From DASUPK01 sp963848955 (GTDB lineage: Bacteria > Actinomycetota > Thermoleophilia > Solirubrobacterales > 70-9), in NCBI GenBank assembly GCA_963848955.1, contig CAWKFQ010000018.1, positions 1 through 64,000 of the forward strand: a stretch of 64,000 nt of DNA, written 5' to 3'. The stretch's first letter is position 1. Each line of letters opens with the position of its first letter. Both the position numbers and the translations under genes were made by a program. This document shows positions 17,845 through 25,721 of this stretch, in pieces. The notes under the pieces were generated by a model. That model was not told where the DNA came from. It did no database searches and was given only the letters and a program-made list of their open reading frames with translations.

Positions 17845-18361
17845 GCTGCCGCCGCTAGACGAGCGCGACCACGTGCTCGGCGCCGACCGACCGGTCGTGA
17901 CGCTGGTCGAGTACGGCGATTTCGGCTGCCCCTACTGCTTCGCCGCCAAGCGCCCGATCGAATCGCTGCTCGACCGCTATGACCTGCTGAGGCTCGTCTG
18001 GCGTCACTTTCCGGACCCGGAGCTCCATCCGGGAGCGGATCTCGCCGCCGAGCTGTCCGAGATGGCGGCGGCAAACGACAGGTTCTGGGACGCGCATGGC
18101 ATGCTCCTGTCCGGCCGCACGCGCATCTTGCAGGAGGACCTGCTCTCCGTGGGACGGCGCCTCGGCTTCGACCCGGACGACGTCAAGGCGGCCCTCGACG
18201 ATCACCGCTTCCGTGAGCCGGTCGAAGAGGACATCGCTGGTGGGAAGCGCGCCGGCGTCCCCGGCACGCCCACCTTCTTCGTCAACGGCGAGCGGCTCGT
18301 CGGTCACTGGCGCCAGCTCGCCCAGGTCGTCCCGGCTGCCCTCAGCGAGGCGGCGAAGTAG
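17822..18361 (+). CDS. DsbA family thioredoxin-fold protein
   Basis: 179 residues, GTG 17822, overlapping the RraA-like gene by 23 bases. The CPYC redox motif sits in VEYGDFGCPYCFAAKRPIE (residue ~36) and the cis-proline in GVPGTPTFFVNGERL. It is very similar in layout to the DsbA part of the NhaA fusion at 15.2-15.7 kb, and the WRHFPDPELHPGA and WRHLPLNDVHPNA segments correspond. No signal peptide is seen, so a cytoplasmic oxidoreductase/FrnE-like role is likely. Confidence 0.85.
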   Translation: MSRATASELPPLDERDHVLGADRPVVTLVEYGDFGCPYCFAAKRPIESLLDRYDLLRLVWRHFPDPELHPGADLAAELSEMAAANDRFWDAHGMLLSGRTRILQEDLLSVGRRLGFDPDDVKAALDDHRFREPVEEDIAGGKRAGVPGTPTFFVNGERLVGHWRQLAQVVPAALSEAAK

Positions 18362-18376
18362 GCTGGGTGGAGCCCA

Positions 18377-18691
18377 ATGCCCGACTGCACCCACCTCGAT
18401 CAGGTTGAAATCACCGAGCTCCCAGAGTCCGTGGAGGGCTGTGAGGAGTGCCTGAAGGTTGGCGACCCATGGCTCCATCTCCGGATCTGCCTGAGTTGCG
18501 GCAAGGTCGGCTGCTGTGACGACTCCCCCAACCGCCATGCCACGGCGCACGCGCAGGAGAGCACTCATCCTCTGATTCGCTCCCTCGAGCCCGGTGAGGA
18601 GTGGTCCTGGTGCTACGTCGACGACATCCCGTTGATGATCGCCGACGTCCACGGGGAGACGCGCATTCCGCCCTCTCCTCTCGGCGGTTAG
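18377..18691 (+). CDS. UBP-type zinc finger protein
   Basis: 104 residues. CTHLDQVE, GCEECLKVGDPWLHLRICLSCGKVGCCD and HATAHAQESTHPLIRS give the ordered Cys/His ligands of the ZnF-UBP fold. In eukaryotes the fold binds the ubiquitin C-terminus; bacterial copies are small stand-alone proteins of unknown role. The final WSWCYVDD is typical of the bacterial group. It is the last plus-strand gene of the 15.8-18.7 kb run and converges on DUF2630. Confidence 0.85.
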   Translation: MPDCTHLDQVEITELPESVEGCEECLKVGDPWLHLRICLSCGKVGCCDDSPNRHATAHAQESTHPLIRSLEPGEEWSWCYVDDIPLMIADVHGETRIPPSPLGG

Positions 18692-18698
18692 GCCCCGG

Positions 18699-18953
18699 TT
18701 ACTGCCTGTAGTTCTCGACGGTGCCGGAGCTTCGCGCCTCGGCGTCGTCCGGGTCCTGGCCGAACTCCTCCTTGGCCCTGCGCTGCCGCAACAGATCCCA
18801 GCAGCGATCGAGCTCGACCTCCACGGCGCGCAACCGGTCCTGGTCCGCCTCCAGGCTCTGATCATCCTCTCGGTCCTGCTGCTCCCGCCCGCGCAGGTCC
18901 TTCTCCTCGCTGACCAGCCGGTCGATCTGCGCTGCAATGCTCTCGTCGCTCAT
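18699..18953 (-). CDS. DUF2630 family protein
   Basis: 84 residues, almost all helix. MSDESIAAQIDRLVSEEKDL, LDRCWDLLRQRRAKEEFGQDP and the VENYRQ end match DUF2630, a short actinobacterial coiled-coil family of unknown function. The start overlaps the stop of the hemerythrin gene by four bases (18950-18953), so it is translationally coupled as the last gene of a three-gene operon. Confidence 0.8.
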   Translation of the reverse strand: MSDESIAAQIDRLVSEEKDLRGREQQDREDDQSLEADQDRLRAVEVELDRCWDLLRQRRAKEEFGQDPDDAEARSSGTVENYRQ

Positions 18954-19474
18954 GGGCTGGATCCTACGCCGAGGCGCAGCACCGTGGACTTGAGGCTGAG
19001 CTCCTCGTAGTCCAGGTGCTCCAGCAGGTTCTCGCCGAGTCCCCGAAGGGAGTCGACCACCGCCTGTCGCGCGTCCTCGCTCTCGTCGTCCGTCAGGTTC
19101 CTTGCCGCGGCCTCGACGGCATCGAGGTCATCCGAGACCCGCCGGTGGTCGCCCACCAGCCGGTCGATGACCGGGTTGAGAGCTGGGTTCGTCTCGCGCA
19201 GCTCGGGAAAGAACTGGTGGTCCTCGGCGCCGTGGTGCATGTGCACGAAGCGGCAGTAGTACAGGCAATCGACCTGCAGCCGCCAGAGCATGCTGTCGCG
19301 TCTGAGCTCGTTCAACTCCCTGCGGATCTCCTCCGCGGGAAGCCCCTGGAGAGCGCCCTCCGCCAGCAGCTCGACTCGCTCCAGGTCCCTCCGGATTTTC
19401 GCGTGAACCGAGAGCAGCATCTCGTAGGTCGCGCGGCCCCGGAAGGTCTCGGGCATCGCCTCCAGGCTCGTCAT
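18950..19474 (-). CDS. Hemerythrin HHE cation-binding domain protein
   Basis: 174 residues forming a four-helix bundle. Candidate di-iron ligands are the first-helix His (LLSVHAKIRRDLE), FVHMHHGAEDHQFFPEL, LVGDHRRVSDDLDAV and LLEHLDYEE. Such proteins bind O2 or sense oxygen, NO or iron. It overlaps the LLM oxidoreductase upstream and DUF2630 downstream by four bases each, implying joint expression. The spacing of one His pair is altered relative to classical hemerythrin, so iron binding is likely but unproven. Confidence 0.8.
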   Translation of the reverse strand: MTSLEAMPETFRGRATYEMLLSVHAKIRRDLERVELLAEGALQGLPAEEIRRELNELRRDSMLWRLQVDCLYYCRFVHMHHGAEDHQFFPELRETNPALNPVIDRLVGDHRRVSDDLDAVEAAARNLTDDESEDARQAVVDSLRGLGENLLEHLDYEELSLKSTVLRLGVGSSP

Positions 19475-20379
19475 CGGCGGGCGGCCTCGACCCGCTCTCG
19501 TACCTGGGGCGCGACCTCCTCGATGAAGGTCCGCAGCGTGCCGGGGTCGGGCGGCGTGGCCAGGACCAGCGTCCCGAAGCCGAGGTCGACCGCGAAGTGG
19601 GTGAGCACTTCGACCCAGTGGTCGGGAGGGCCGACGATCGTCTGATCGGTCTCCTGGCGGGCCGGGGCCGCGGCGGTGAACTCACCGGACACGATGTAGA
19701 TGCGACGGATCTCGCCTGGGTCGCGGCCGGCCTCGCGTGCGGCGCGGTCGATCAGCTCCTCCGCCGCCGGGACCTCGGCTGGCGGCACGTAGGCCATCAT
19801 CGGGGCCACCCAGCCATCCGCGGCGCGTCCGGTGAGTGCCAAAGCGCGGGGCTTCGCGGCGCCGAGCCAGATCCCAATCGGGTGCGCCGGCGCGGGGCCG
19901 GGCTTCATGCCCTCGAGGTCATAGTGCCGGCCGTGGTGGCGAAGCGACGGGTCGCCGTTCCAACTCTCCCGGAGGATCTCCACCGCCTCCTCCAGCGCTT
20001 CGATGCTCTCGCCCGGGGTGAGCTCGGGGGCGCCCATCGCGTGCGCGGGCTCGAGATAGCCGCCGCCGCCGAGACCCGCCTCGAACCGGCCGCCGCTGAG
20101 CACGTCGAGCGTCGCTGCGGCCTTCGCGAATACCGCCGGCGGTCGCAGCGGGAGGTTTGCCACCGCCGGGAACACGCGGATCCGCTCCGTTTGGCCGAGG
20201 ATCACGCCGATCAGCGCGAGCGCATCCAGATGCCTCCGCTGATAGGGGTGGTCCTGGACCCCGAGCAAGTCGTACCCGAGCTCGTCGGCAAGGCGGGCTG
20301 TCTCCAGCACACCGCCGGGATCGCTTGCGTCCGGTGTCAGGAAGTAACCGAATTCCATGGGGTGTCCGTAGTCGGCCAT
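19471..20379 (-). CDS. LLM-class F420/FMN-dependent oxidoreductase
   Basis: 302 residues with the luciferase-like TIM barrel: MEFGYFLTPDA, LADELGYDLLGVQDHPYQRR, IRVFPAVANLPLRPPAVFAK, GGRFEAGLGGGGY and PIGIWLGAAKPRALALTGR. The GxGGGxY segment and the D-H pair near residue 40 suggest the F420-using bacterial branch (flavin use not excluded). The first ATG 20379 gives MADYGHP; MEFGYFL at 20358 is an alternative start. First gene of the operon LLM-hemerythrin-DUF2630, divergent from an SDR gene with two palindromes between them. Confidence 0.85.
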   Translation of the reverse strand: MADYGHPMEFGYFLTPDASDPGGVLETARLADELGYDLLGVQDHPYQRRHLDALALIGVILGQTERIRVFPAVANLPLRPPAVFAKAAATLDVLSGGRFEAGLGGGGYLEPAHAMGAPELTPGESIEALEEAVEILRESWNGDPSLRHHGRHYDLEGMKPGPAPAHPIGIWLGAAKPRALALTGRAADGWVAPMMAYVPPAEVPAAEELIDRAAREAGRDPGEIRRIYIVSGEFTAAAPARQETDQTIVGPPDHWVEVLTHFAVDLGFGTLVLATPPDPGTLRTFIEEVAPQVRERVEAARR

Positions 20380-20435
20380 TTCGCTCAGAGCTCCTTCGGT
20401 GATTTGGAGGCCATGGGGAGGGGGCGGCGATTCGT

Positions 20436-20462
20436 TTGAGCGCTCAACTACCTAGACGGTAG
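20436..20462. promoter_or_regulatory. Two adjacent inverted repeats between divergent genes (probable operators)
   Basis: TTGAGCGCTCAA (20436-20447, perfect 12-base palindrome) and CTACC-tagac-GGTAG (20448-20462). They lie 59-74 bases from the SDR start and 57-83 from the LLM start, a placement suited to one regulator acting on both directions. TetR-type operators have this form; the regulator is not in the window. Confidence 0.55.
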
Positions 20463-20520
20463 CGTCCTCGCCAACTCGCTTCGGTCCAAGATGCACTCAC
20501 AGTCGAACGGAGGAGAAACC

Positions 20521-21225
20521 ATGGAACTCGATGGAAAGGTCGCGCTCGTCACAGGCGCCAGCGGCGGTATCGGCGCCGCGGTGGCGCGCAAGCTGCATGA
20601 CGCCGGAGCGTCGGTCGGTCTGCTCTCGCGGCACGGGGACGACCTGGGCCTCGAGCGCGGGCTCGGGCTGACCTGCGACGTCCGCGATCGCGCCGCGGTC
20701 GCAAACGCGACCGAAGCGGTGGTGGAGCGCTTCGGCCGCCTCGACGTGGTGATCGCGAACGCGGGGGTCGGCTCATACGGGCCGTTTCTCGAGCTCGACC
20801 CGGAAGAGGTCGAGGCGATGATCGACATCAACCTGAAGGGGACGCTCTACACGGCGGCCGCGACACTGCCCCATCTGATCGACTCCGGCGAGGGGGACTT
20901 CATCTCAATGGCGAGCGTCGCCGGTCTCCGGGGCCTTCCCGGCGAGTCCGTCTACAACGCGTCGAAGTTCGGCCAGCTCGGGTTCACGCGCTCGCTCGAT
21001 CACGAGCTGCGCGAGCGAGGGGTGCGCGCCACCTGCATGTGCCCAGGTGGCGTCAACACCAATTTCGCGATCGGGACTGGCCGGACCGAGGGCGACCCCG
21101 AACTGGAGGGCATGCTGACTGCCGACGAGGTCGCCGACGTCGTCCTCTTCACGATCACGCGCCCAAGGCGCATGCGGATCCTGACGACGAGCTTCCGCCC
21201 GATGATCGAGGCCTCCTGGGGATAG
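20521..21225 (+). CDS. Short-chain dehydrogenase/reductase
   Basis: 234 residues from ATG 20521, preceded by GGAGGAGAAACC. Classical SDR motifs: VALVTGASGGIGAAVARKL (TGxxxGIG), VIANAGVGSYG, SMASVAGLRG and YNASKFGQLG (YxxxK), then CPGGVNTNF. No long substrate loop. It may work with the divergent LLM oxidoreductase through the shared operator, but nothing shows a common substrate. Confidence 0.85.
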   Translation: MELDGKVALVTGASGGIGAAVARKLHDAGASVGLLSRHGDDLGLERGLGLTCDVRDRAAVANATEAVVERFGRLDVVIANAGVGSYGPFLELDPEEVEAMIDINLKGTLYTAAATLPHLIDSGEGDFISMASVAGLRGLPGESVYNASKFGQLGFTRSLDHELRERGVRATCMCPGGVNTNFAIGTGRTEGDPELEGMLTADEVADVVLFTITRPRRMRILTTSFRPMIEASWG

Positions 21226-21331
21226 ATCGCGTGTGCTTTCTCAATGCCCGGGGCCGGCCTGAGCCCGACAGCATTGACTGGGTGGACTGGTTGCGGGACC
21301 CTCGCAGTTCACAAGCAGAAGGGAGCGAGCC

Positions 21332-21883
21332 ATGCCTCGCAACAAGCCCATTGGATTTCTCGCCGCCGGGGCGTCCATTTCCCTGATCGCGTTGGTGGCC
21401 GCCGGTTGCGGCGGCGACGACAACGGTGACGGCACGACCGCCGCGAGCCAATCTCCCAACACGGCTTCGGGTCCGGCCGCAACGATCGACGCCCATGACG
21501 AGGGCAACCTCGGCACGATCCTGGTCGACTCACAGGGTCTCACCATCTACCTCTTCGAGAAGGACTCCGGCACGAAGAGCTCCTGCTTCGGCGGCTGCGC
21601 CAGCGCCTGGCCTCCTGTTCGGGCGAGTGGCAAGCCGACGGTCGGCAACGGGCTGAATGCCTCGCTGGTCGATACCACGCCTCGATCCGACGGACAGGCA
21701 CAGGTCACCTACAACGGTCACCCCCTCTACCTGTTCGCGGGCGACCAGAGCGCCGGCGAGACCAACGGACAGGGCCTCACCGAGTTCGGCGGAAGCTGGT
21801 TCGCGTTGAGCACCGATGGGAACCCGGTGACGACGCAGCCGTCGACGACCTCGTCCACGGGCAGTGGGGTCCCCGGCTACTAG
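21332..21883 (+). CDS. Lipoprotein with repeated Yx(FWY)xxD motif (COG4315 type)
   Basis: 183 residues. A signal peptide ends in the lipobox LVAAGCGG (Cys ~26). The mature part holds two repeats of the secreted-lipoprotein motif: LTIYLFEKDSGTKSSCFGGC and HPLYLFAGDQSAGETNGQGL, with ASAWPPV between them and FGGSWFALS at the end. Members are surface lipoproteins of unknown function found widely in Actinomycetota. The gene stands alone and is followed by a strong hairpin. Confidence 0.85.
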   Translation: MPRNKPIGFLAAGASISLIALVAAGCGGDDNGDGTTAASQSPNTASGPAATIDAHDEGNLGTILVDSQGLTIYLFEKDSGTKSSCFGGCASAWPPVRASGKPTVGNGLNASLVDTTPRSDGQAQVTYNGHPLYLFAGDQSAGETNGQGLTEFGGSWFALSTDGNPVTTQPSTTSSTGSGVPGY

Positions 21884-21903
21884 CCGCTAGACAAGAGCGC
21901 TTT

Positions 21904-21938
21904 CCCGGCTCGAGCTGCTTCGGGCGGTTCGAGCCGGG
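21904..21938 (+). terminator. Inverted repeat after the lipoprotein gene (terminator-like)
   Basis: CCCGGCTCGA / TCGAGCCGGG, ten perfect pairs with a 15-base loop. There is no T-run; a GC-hairpin terminator or processing site is possible. Confidence 0.5.
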
Positions 21939-21963
21939 TCCATCGGGCCAGTAGGTTTTAAGG

Positions 21964-22956
21964 ATGTCGTCCGCCTGGCCCGCTCTCTCCTACGACGCCT
22001 GGAGCGAGACCTGCGACACGCTCCACGCCCACACCCAGGTCCTTGGGAAGTTGGCTGTCGTGCTGGCTCCCCCCGAGCCGGAGCTGCAACACGCCGCGCT
22101 CCGCCTCACTCCGCGCGGGTGGGAGACCGACGTCCTGCCGGCCCCGGATGGTTCCGGGGCGATCGTCGCCGGTCTCGATCTGCGCAGCCACGAAGCGTTC
22201 GTCGAGCACACCGATGGAAGGGAGATACGCATCGCACTTACCCCGAACCGTCCGGTCGCCGAGGTGACGCGCGAGCAGCTCGAGGCTGTCGGCCGTCTGG
22301 CCGGCGAGGTCGAGATCAACCCAAAGCCCCAGGAGGTCTCCTGGAGCGTGCCGCTCGACGAGGACCGGGAGCACTTCATATATGACCCGGATCAGGTCGC
22401 GACCTATTTCACGGCCGCGACACAGGCCGACCTCGTGCTCGCCGAGTTCCGGGCGCCCTTCCGCGGGCGAGCCACACCCGTCAACGCCTGGTGGGGGACC
22501 TTCGATCTGGCGGTCCAGTTCTTCTCCGGAAAGCCGGCTGATCCGCCTGGCGACGACTTCATCTTGCGCAACGCGGGCGACGCGGAAGTGATCCAGGTCG
22601 GTTGGTGGCCGGGCGATCCGAAGCACGATGGAGCAGCCTTCTTCGCCTACGCCCATCCGGCGCCGGAAGGGTTCGCCGAGGCTGACCTGGACCCCGAGGC
22701 CGCGCACTGGGACGCGGACCTCGGCGAGTTCGCCCTCGACTGGGAGGACCTCCGCTCGGCCGAGGACCCACACTCCCTCGCGCTCGACTTCGCGCACTCG
22801 GCCTTCGGCCATGCTTGCGATGTCTGCGCCTGGGACCCCGTCCTCGCAAAGAGCGCGCGAGGGCAAGCCGCCGCCGATTCATTGAATCGGGTGTCCATTT
22901 CCCCTACCTCCGTTCGTCTCAGGGGCGAACATTCACCCAAGGAGGAACCCAGATGA
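21964..22956 (+). CDS. DUF5996 family protein
   Basis: 330 residues. WPALSYDAWSETCDTLHAHTQVLGK at the start (split here: WPALSYDAW, DTLHAHTQVLGK), HAALRLTPRGWETDVL, VNAWWGTFDLAVQFFSGKP and IQVGWWPGD, FFAYAHPAPEG are characteristic of DUF5996, cytoplasmic proteins of unknown function. The last ~35 residues (after AWDPVLAK) are Ser/Arg-rich and may be an artefact of a late frame change. The end overlaps the YCII gene start by four bases, so DUF5996, the YCII protein and the sigma factor gene are probably co-transcribed. Confidence 0.8.
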   Translation: MSSAWPALSYDAWSETCDTLHAHTQVLGKLAVVLAPPEPELQHAALRLTPRGWETDVLPAPDGSGAIVAGLDLRSHEAFVEHTDGREIRIALTPNRPVAEVTREQLEAVGRLAGEVEINPKPQEVSWSVPLDEDREHFIYDPDQVATYFTAATQADLVLAEFRAPFRGRATPVNAWWGTFDLAVQFFSGKPADPPGDDFILRNAGDAEVIQVGWWPGDPKHDGAAFFAYAHPAPEGFAEADLDPEAAHWDADLGEFALDWEDLRSAEDPHSLALDFAHSAFGHACDVCAWDPVLAKSARGQAAADSLNRVSISPTSVRLRGEHSPKEEPR

Positions 22957-23309
22957 AGTACTTGCTGCTGATCCATCAAGGCGACACGCCGGTGCCCGGA
23001 ACGCCCGAGTGGGACCGCCTCTCGGAGGACGAGCTGAAGCGGATCCCCGCCGACTACCAGGCGGTCAACTCCACCCCCGGCGTGACGCCCGGTGCCTGGA
23101 TGGAGCCGCCAGAGCTGGCGACGACCGTCCGCGTCGACGGCGACAAGACGCTGACGACTGACGGCCCGTTCGTCGCCGTCAAGGAGGCGCTCGGCGGGTA
23201 CCTGTTCTACGAGGCGGACGACCTCGACGCCGCGATCGAGCTCGCGTCGCGCATCCCGGCGGCGCGGCTGGGCGGAGCCGTCGAGGTGCGGCCGCTGAAG
23301 GAGTCGTAG
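22953..23309 (+). CDS. YCII/DGPF-domain protein
   Basis: 118 residues from ATG 22953, behind AAGGAGGAACCC. MKYLLLIHQGD, VTPGAWMEPPELATTVR and LTTDGPFVAVKEALGGYLFYE give the DGPF form of the YCII fold. These small proteins are recurrent neighbours of ECF42 sigma factors, and the sigma gene follows directly. Their biochemical role is not settled; a dimeric alpha+beta barrel with a conserved Asp/His pocket is known for the fold. Confidence 0.9.
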   Translation: MKYLLLIHQGDTPVPGTPEWDRLSEDELKRIPADYQAVNSTPGVTPGAWMEPPELATTVRVDGDKTLTTDGPFVAVKEALGGYLFYEADDLDAAIELASRIPAARLGGAVEVRPLKES

Positions 23310-23311
23310 CG

Positions 23312-24478
23312 ATCCTCGAGCAGGTCTTCCGCGACGAGTGGGGGCGTGTCCTCGCCAACCTGATCGGCTTCCTCGGCGACTTCGACCTCGCCGAGGAGGC
23401 CACTCAGGAGGCCTTCGCGATCGCCGCCGAGCGCTGGCCGCGCGATGGCACACCGGAGAATCCGCGCGGCTGGCTCGTGACCACGGCCCGCAACCGCGCG
23501 ATCGACCGGATTCGCCGCAACCGCACCCTCGCCGAGAAGACCAGGCTGCTGGAGGTGCCGGAGGCCACCGAGGACGAGATGGAGGAGACCGTCATTCCCG
23601 ATGAACGCCTCGAGCTGCTCTTCACCTGCTGCCATCCGGCCCTGGCGCTCGAGGCCCAGGTGGCACTCACGCTGCGGACTCTGGGCGGCCTGAGCACCGA
23701 GGAGATCGCGAGGGCCTTCCTGGTTCCCAAGGAGACGATGGCGAAGCGCCTGGTCCGCGCCAAGCGGAAGATCGAGGAGGCGGGCATCCCGTTCCGGGTC
23801 CCGCCGGCACACCTCCTGCCGGATCGCCTCGCGGCCGTGCTCGGCGTCATCTATCTGATCTTCAACGAGGGCTACGGCGGGAGGGGCGACCTGGCCGACG
23901 AGGCGATCCGCCTGGGTCGCGCGCTCGCCGAGCTGATGCCCGACGAGCCCGAGGTCCACGGGCTGCTCGCGCTGATGCGGGTGAACAACGCGCGGCGGGA
24001 CGCCCGGTTCGCGGAGGGAGAGGTGGTCCTGCTCCGCGATCAGGACCGCTCGCTCTGGGATCTGGAGCAGATCGAGACGGCGAAGGCCGGGGTGGACCGC
24101 GCTCTCGCCCTCGGCGGCCGTGGCCCCTACGTGCTCCAGGCCGCGATAGCCGTGCTCCACACGGAGGATCCCCAGGACTGGGAGCAGATCGCGGCCCTCT
24201 ACGGCGAGCTCGGCCGGCTCACAGGCTCACCCGTGGTGGAGCTCAACCGAGCGGCCGCCCTCGCCGAGGGGGGCGATCCCACGGCGGCCCTGGAGCTCGT
24301 CGACGGCCTCGAGCTGGATCGCTATCACTACCTGCACTCGACCCGGGCGGAGCTGCTGCGCCGGCTGGATCGCACCGGGGAGGCGCGTGCCGAGTACGGC
24401 CGGGCGCTCGAGCTGGTCCACACCGATGCCGAGCGGCGCTTTCTGGAACGCCGCCTCGCCGAGCTGCCCGGCCGCTGA
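23312..24478 (+). CDS. ECF42-type RNA polymerase sigma factor with C-terminal DUF6596/TPR-like region (start codon unclear)
   Basis: About 389 residues. Region 2 is seen in VFRDEWGRVLANLIGFLGDF and NPRGWLVTTARNRAIDRIRR; region 4 in LTLRTLGGLSTEEIARAFLV and ETMAKRLVRAKRKIEEAG. A long helical extension (RLAAVLGVIYLIFNEGYGG, LLALMRVNNARRDARF, LNRAAALAEGGDP) is characteristic of ECF42, whose extension is needed for activity. The next upstream gene is its usual DGPF partner. Family sequence begins at ~23312, but the frame has no ATG, GTG or TTG before 23477; ATC 23312, eleven bases after a GAAGGAG, is the only reasonable spot, or a base is wrong. Confidence 0.8.
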   Translation: MLEQVFRDEWGRVLANLIGFLGDFDLAEEATQEAFAIAAERWPRDGTPENPRGWLVTTARNRAIDRIRRNRTLAEKTRLLEVPEATEDEMEETVIPDERLELLFTCCHPALALEAQVALTLRTLGGLSTEEIARAFLVPKETMAKRLVRAKRKIEEAGIPFRVPPAHLLPDRLAAVLGVIYLIFNEGYGGRGDLADEAIRLGRALAELMPDEPEVHGLLALMRVNNARRDARFAEGEVVLLRDQDRSLWDLEQIETAKAGVDRALALGGRGPYVLQAAIAVLHTEDPQDWEQIAALYGELGRLTGSPVVELNRAAALAEGGDPTAALELVDGLELDRYHYLHSTRAELLRRLDRTGEARAEYGRALELVHTDAERRFLERRLAELPGR

Positions 24479-24487
24479 CCGCGCGGC

Positions 24488-25291
24488 TCAGGACGGAAGC
24501 GGTACGGCGGCCTCGGGGGTCGCCACCCGGAAGCTGAAGCTCTCCTCGAGATAGAGCTGGACCGCGTCGGCGTCGTGGTCCTCGTATCCGATCGAGAGAT
24601 CCTGTCCCGAGTCGAACAGGAAGTCCCCGCCCCGGAGGCTCACAACGACCCCGCCGTTCACCCCTGGGGCCCAGACGATCGGCCCGCCGAGGATCTCCTG
24701 CAGGTGCTGAAAGAGCGGATAGCCCCCGTGCTCCGCGGTCTCGAGCACGTGTGTGTGGCCCTCGGGACTGAGCGCGAGCCCGTAAGGCCCGTCGACGCCC
24801 ACGTCGCGCAGCGCATCGACCGACTTCGCGACGTGGCGCGGGTAGACCTCACAGTCCTCGCCGAGATTGATCCTTTCGTGGGGCGAGGCCTCGGCGATTC
24901 CCTTGATGCCCGCGGCGCCCCAGCCACCGAAGACGGCGGCGTTCTCGGCGCTCGCGATCCTGCGAGCCGCCTTGTCGAGAGTCTCGAGGTCTACATCCGG
25001 AGCGCCGCGCTCGGCGTCGTCCAGCTGGGCGCGGCTGATTGCGAAATGAGCCCTGAGCTCCACCAGTCCGAGGACCCGGCGCTGGCTCGCGGCCACGCCA
25101 TCCCCGGGTGCGTCGGCGACATCCTCGACGCGCCCCAGGTTCGTCGCCGAGTAGTCCCATCCATGGGGCCCCGAGAAGTCCACCAGCTTCCGGGCGGCCA
25201 GAGCCGGCGTGAGCCGCTCGCGCGCCTCGTCGTCGAGCAGCCGCCAACCCGCCTCTGTGATCGGCGCGTGCTCTCGGAGCAGGTGGCTCAA
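24488..25291 (-). CDS. Encapsulin nanocompartment shell protein (family 1)
   Basis: 267 residues, the usual encapsulin length. HLLREHAPITEAGWRLLDDE, ARKLVDFSGPHGWDYSATNL, AENAAVFGGWGAAGIKGI, YGLALSPEGHTHVLE and the C-terminal YLEESFSFRVATPEAAVPL follow the HK97-like T=1 shell protein. Start TTG 25291 overlaps the TGA of the cargo gene (TTGA) and gives MSHLLREHAP, the family start. It self-assembles into a ~24-nm cage around cargo carrying a targeting peptide; the adjacent ferritin-like gene has one. The longer open frame upstream is a shadow of the cargo gene. Confidence 0.93.
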   Translation of the reverse strand: MSHLLREHAPITEAGWRLLDDEARERLTPALAARKLVDFSGPHGWDYSATNLGRVEDVADAPGDGVAASQRRVLGLVELRAHFAISRAQLDDAERGAPDVDLETLDKAARRIASAENAAVFGGWGAAGIKGIAEASPHERINLGEDCEVYPRHVAKSVDALRDVGVDGPYGLALSPEGHTHVLETAEHGGYPLFQHLQEILGGPIVWAPGVNGGVVVSLRGGDFLFDSGQDLSIGYEDHDADAVQLYLEESFSFRVATPEAAVPLPS

Positions 25292-25689
25292 GTCATGCTC
25301 CCTCGCAGGCTGCCGATCCCGAGCGACTCGCTGCCGGCGAGTGGCGCGCCCTTGGCGGCCTCCTCTTCGGTCGCTTCCTCCTCCGACTCCTCGCCGTGCT
25401 CGACGATGTCGCCGTCCTGGAAGAGGATCCCCTGCGCGATCTCGCGCCACAGCGGAAGGCGGCGAAAGAGAAACTCAAGGTTCATCGAGAAGTGCTTGAA
25501 CTCCTCACCCTCGGCGTCCAGCATGATCGCCCGGGCCGTCGCGTCGCGCTCGATGGCGAGGCGTTGCTCATACCAGTCGATGGCCTCCGCCTCCTCGATC
25601 AGGTTTGCGGCCATTCTCGCGAAGGTGCGCGCTTCCTCGGGAAGTTCCGCCGCCGGCTCGTGGTACTGGTCGAATCCCACAGCCCGCAT
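25288..25689 (-). CDS. Encapsulated ferritin-like protein (EncFtn-type cargo)
   Basis: 133 residues from ATG 25689. YHEPAAELPEEARTFARM and LIEEAEAIDWYEQR contain the first Glu ligand; EGEEFKHFSMNLEFLFRR contains the ExxH pair that completes the ferroxidase site formed between two subunits. After an acidic linker (EESEEEATEEEAAKG) the protein ends SESLGIGSLRGSMT: the SLGIGSLRG cargo-loading peptide that docks in the encapsulin shell. Role: oxidise Fe2+ and feed ferric mineral into the shell lumen. It is co-translated with the shell gene. The linker is more acidic than usual. Confidence 0.93.
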   Translation of the reverse strand: MRAVGFDQYHEPAAELPEEARTFARMAANLIEEAEAIDWYEQRLAIERDATARAIMLDAEGEEFKHFSMNLEFLFRRLPLWREIAQGILFQDGDIVEHGEESEEEATEEEAAKGAPLAGSESLGIGSLRGSMT

Positions 25690-25721
25690 CTTTTCAGAGC
25701 CGGGCTCTATTGACTCATCGG

